Origin: an uncultured Bacteroidales bacterium
GTDB lineage: Bacteria > Bacteroidota > Bacteroidia > Bacteroidales > Muribaculaceae
Assembly: GCA_947177325.1 (NCBI GenBank)
Contig: CAMWUH010000066.1
Coordinates: 1-9,192, forward strand
Direction: 5' to 3'
DNA length: 9,192 nt
Shown here: piece after piece, positions 7,453 to 9,192 of the stretch
Layout: each line of letters begins with the position of its first letter
Position numbering within the stretch: the stretch's first letter is position 1
The notes under the pieces: model-generated
The model's database searches: none
What the model saw: only the letters and a program-made list of their open reading frames with translations
Told to the model about the DNA's origin: nothing
Program-made: the position numbers and the translations under genes

Positions 7453-7516
7453 GTGTATCACAGTGTATCAGTATCACCTCCGTGTAGCGTGTATCGCTGT
7501 ATCACGTGTGGCGGGG

Positions 7517-8524
7517 TTAGAGGTCGAGGGAGAAGATGTAGTGGGCCACGGGGCGGCCGCCGTAGTTCCACTTTTGGTCGATCAGGCCGCTGTTGAGTAT
7601 TAGGCCGTGGTCTTCGTTGGAAATGCCGAAGTCGAGCCACCCTTCTCTACCGCCAAACCTGTCGCGCAATTCAAGAAAAAGCAGATGGACGGCTCCAAGC
7701 TGTCGGCCTTCAGGGGTGGAGGCGATGTATTGAGCATGGACAACACGGGGGGAGATATATAGCACCGTGCCCCCCAGGATATTGCCGTCGGGGCCGAGGG
7801 CGGTGAAGAGTTTGAGATTGTCAGGAAAACGGGAGGCGAGGAGCTTGATTTCGGCGAGTGAGTGCACCGGCCTGACATTGTGTCGCTCCCGCAATGTAGC
7901 TTCCAATATCGGCCAAAAGGAGTCAAAATCAGTCGACTCCTCAATTATAACTCCTTGGCATTTTGCGCGCCTGGCACAGCGGCGCTTGTTGAGGTTTGGG
8001 CCTGGGGCGGCCGTGTCGCTCAGATTAATCGATGTTGACAGATTCACCTCCTTGATGCTTGCCCCCATGCGGAATAGCGCATAAACGGGGTCGTCGGCAG
8101 GCGCGAGGCAATAAATTTGCGGTATATGCTTGTAAATCAACTTCCGATAGCCGTTTTTGCGATAGTAGTCGGCAATCTCCTCCATGATTTCAACCACGTC
8201 AGGAGCGGTAGTGCCGGAGAGGGGGAGAATTAGCCCTCCGTAAGTCAGTCCGCCGTGGGCGCTGATTATGTCGTTGTTAGCGGAGGCAATAAACAGAGCT
8301 GCAATTTTGTCGCCGCGAGTTATAATTAGCGATGCATCTTTGAAACGGTCGGCGTGGTAGTCGGCATAATTGCGATTAAACAGAAAAGTGGAGTTACGGG
8401 CTTTGGCCACGAAGTCGTTCCACATAGCGGCGTCAGGCCCGGTGTAGGGCCTGATTTGAAACGTGAGCTCCTGACTTTCAGGTTTAGTGACGGGCATTGC
8501 CGAAGGGTCAATAAGCGTTTTCAT
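7517..8524 (-). CDS. FemAB/GNAT-like transferase of surface-polysaccharide type
   Basis: The 335 residues resemble the FemAB-like, double-GNAT-fold proteins found in Bacteroidetes polysaccharide loci. They are thought to transfer an acyl or aminoacyl group to a cell-envelope sugar or peptide. The actual donor and acceptor are unknown. Recognisable parts are FLFNRNYADYHADRF (47-61), AHGGLTYGGLILP (89-101), a basic patch NKRRCARRAK (179-188) before the second fold, GGTVLYIS (251-258), and the end LDFGISNEDHGLILNSGL (297-314), followed by QKWNYGGRP. No signal peptide or membrane segment is seen. The first ATG (8524) overlaps the sugar transferase gene by 17 bp. Met10 (8497) would avoid the overlap, and the choice is open. 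The repeat array begins 13 bases beyond its stop codon. Confidence 0.82.
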   Translation of the reverse strand: MKTLIDPSAMPVTKPESQELTFQIRPYTGPDAAMWNDFVAKARNSTFLFNRNYADYHADRFKDASLIITRGDKIAALFIASANNDIISAHGGLTYGGLILPLSGTTAPDVVEIMEEIADYYRKNGYRKLIYKHIPQIYCLAPADDPVYALFRMGASIKEVNLSTSINLSDTAAPGPNLNKRRCARRAKCQGVIIEESTDFDSFWPILEATLRERHNVRPVHSLAEIKLLASRFPDNLKLFTALGPDGNILGGTVLYISPRVVHAQYIASTPEGRQLGAVHLLFLELRDRFGGREGWLDFGISNEDHGLILNSGLIDQKWNYGGRPVAHYIFSLDL

Positions 8525-9192
8525 CCCCTTTGATTATATCAATGACGGTCATCAGAATAATCTTCAAGTCCAACCGGAAACTCCAGTTTTCAATATACCA
8601 GATATCTGACTCTACACGCTTTTCCATTTTCCAAAGCTTATCAGTGTTGCCTCGGTAGCCGTTTGCCTGCGCCCAGCCCGTGATACCCGGCTTAATCAGC
8701 AGCCTGACCATGTATTCGCCAATAACCTGGCGGTATTGCTTGGTAAACGACACCATGTGGGGGCGCGGCCCTACGACCGACATATCGCCCATAAGCACAT
8801 TCCAGAATTGTGGCAGCTCATCGATTGAGGTGCGACGCAGAAAATCGCCCACGCGAGTCTTGCGCTCATCATCTTTTGTTGCCGCGCGTGAGTCGCTCTC
8901 GTTGTTGATTTTCATGGTGCGAAACTTATAGCAGTTGAAATCGCGACCGCGGTAGCCGGTGCGTTTCTGCTTGAAAAAGACCGGTCCGGGCGATGAAAGC
9001 TTGATTGCGATGGCCACCGGGATAAGTATCGGCAATCCGAATGTCAGAATTACACCTGCCGAAAAGAAGATGTCGAAAGCTCGCTTGAAAAATCGATTGA
9101 CCGGATTTTGCAGCGGGTTGGGGTATAGGTCTATGGCGGGCATAGTGCCGTTAATCGGTGCCACGAAGAAATTGCGCTTGATGATATGTGAC
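8508..9192 (-). CDS. Polyprenyl-phosphate sugar-1-phosphate transferase, C-terminal domain (5' end outside window)
   Basis: This enzyme class moves a sugar phosphate from a UDP-sugar to undecaprenyl phosphate, the first membrane step of capsule, exopolysaccharide or O-antigen synthesis. The reading frame stays open to the right edge, giving 227 visible residues. The apparent GTG start at 9164 is therefore probably internal. The residues before it (SHIIKRNFF) and LYPNPLQNP look like the linker of a WcaJ-type protein of about 450-480 residues with an N-terminal multi-span part. In visible numbering the catalytic domain has NRFFKRAFDIFFS (32-44), a membrane segment (about 45-64), SSPGPVFFKQKRTG (66-79), CYKFRTMK (87-94), the Asp-Glu pair in RRTSIDELPQFWNV (119-132), GDMSVVGPRPH (135-145) and KPGITGWAQANGYRG (167-181). 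All key residues are present. The sugar is not resolved. Confidence 0.92.
   Translation of the reverse strand, partial: SHIIKRNFFVAPINGTMPAIDLYPNPLQNPVNRFFKRAFDIFFSAGVILTFGLPILIPVAIAIKLSSPGPVFFKQKRTGYRGRDFNCYKFRTMKINNESDSRAATKDDERKTRVGDFLRRTSIDELPQFWNVLMGDMSVVGPRPHMVSFTKQYRQVIGEYMVRLLIKPGITGWAQANGYRGNTDKLWKMEKRVESDIWYIENWSFRLDLKIILMTVIDIIKGDENAY

Larger units (their letters stand above)
7317..7504. repeat. Two-block degenerate 8-9 bp repeat array
   Basis: Block 1 (about 7317-7400) carries TGTAGC or TGTAGCA units on the plus strand beginning at 7339, 7348, 7357, 7377, 7385 and 7394, with a shorter GTAGCA at 7364. The steps are mostly 8-9 bases. Block 2 (about 7410-7504) carries TGTATCA units at 7445, 7454, 7464 and 7498, GTATCA at 7471, TGTATC at 7490, and one block-1-like TGTAGC at 7483. 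The two units differ by one base, G against T. Each block starts with inverted copies: TGCTACA at 7317 in block 1, and TGATACA at 7410 and 7423 in block 2. The units are too short and too irregular for CRISPR. The function is unknown. Confidence 0.85.
7200..7516. other. Intergenic region, about 317 bp, without a supported gene
   Basis: This is the only gap between genes in the window. From the lipid kinase outward it holds a leader and candidate promoter (about 7200-7277), a short stretch with nothing recognised (7278-7316), and then a dense array of short repeats (7317-7504) up to the stop of the FemAB-like gene. Open frames cross the gap on the minus strand, but they translate the repeats and have no recognisable protein character. 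No tRNA, riboswitch or T-tract terminator was recognised. Confidence 0.8.

Noticed and set aside
7243..7461. Open frame of 72 codons on the minus strand in the intergenic gap
   Set aside because: It mostly translates the repeat array, has low-complexity Ala/Thr and Cys/Tyr/His runs, covers the candidate promoter and resembles no protein family I recognise.
7317..7504. Possible CRISPR array
   Set aside because: Repeat units are 7-9 bases with almost no spacers; CRISPR repeats are over 20 bases with unique spacers of similar length, and no cas genes are present.

Overview
The window looks like a chromosomal segment of a gut-type Bacteroidales bacterium, possibly Muribaculaceae. This is judged from the style of the proteins (RecF, MenA, ModF-like, FecBCD-like, and a FemAB/GNAT protein beside a WcaJ-type sugar transferase), from tight gene packing with little use of Shine-Dalgarno sites, and from a Bacteroides-type promoter (TTTC, 20 bases, TAAATTTG). 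The exact genus cannot be read from the sequence alone. All nine genes are on the minus strand, so transcription runs from right to left.

Right part (7517-9192): two overlapping genes of surface polysaccharide type. One is the C-terminal part of a polyprenyl-phosphate sugar-1-phosphate transferase, whose 5' end lies beyond the right edge. The other is a FemAB/GNAT-like acyl- or aminoacyl-transferase. They probably form the end of a larger capsule or exopolysaccharide transcription unit.

Middle (7200-7516): the only real intergenic region. It holds a degenerate 8-9 bp repeat array in two blocks. The blocks use TGTAGCA and TGTATCA units, which differ by one base, and each block begins with inverted copies that can form stems of 12 bp and 9 bp. 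Nearer the next gene is a good candidate promoter.

Left part (1-7199): a very compact putative seven-gene operon. In order of transcription it encodes a DAGK-family lipid kinase, a periplasmic-binding lipoprotein, a FecCD/BtuC-type permease, a FecE/BtuD-type ATPase, MenA (menaquinone synthesis), a ModF-like double ATPase, and RecF, cut by the left edge. Every one of the six junctions overlaps: four are ATGA, one is TAATG and one is a 25-bp overlap. Translational coupling is therefore likely throughout.

The transporter genes form a complete import system for a metal chelate such as heme, cobalamin or a siderophore. MenA alongside fits anaerobic electron transport, in which Bacteroidales fumarate reductase needs both heme and menaquinone. 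That link is an inference. The coupling of RecF, a DNA repair protein, to this membrane and nutrient operon is the odd part. Nothing seen amounts to an obviously new defence or mobile system. The most unexplained element is the intergenic repeat array.
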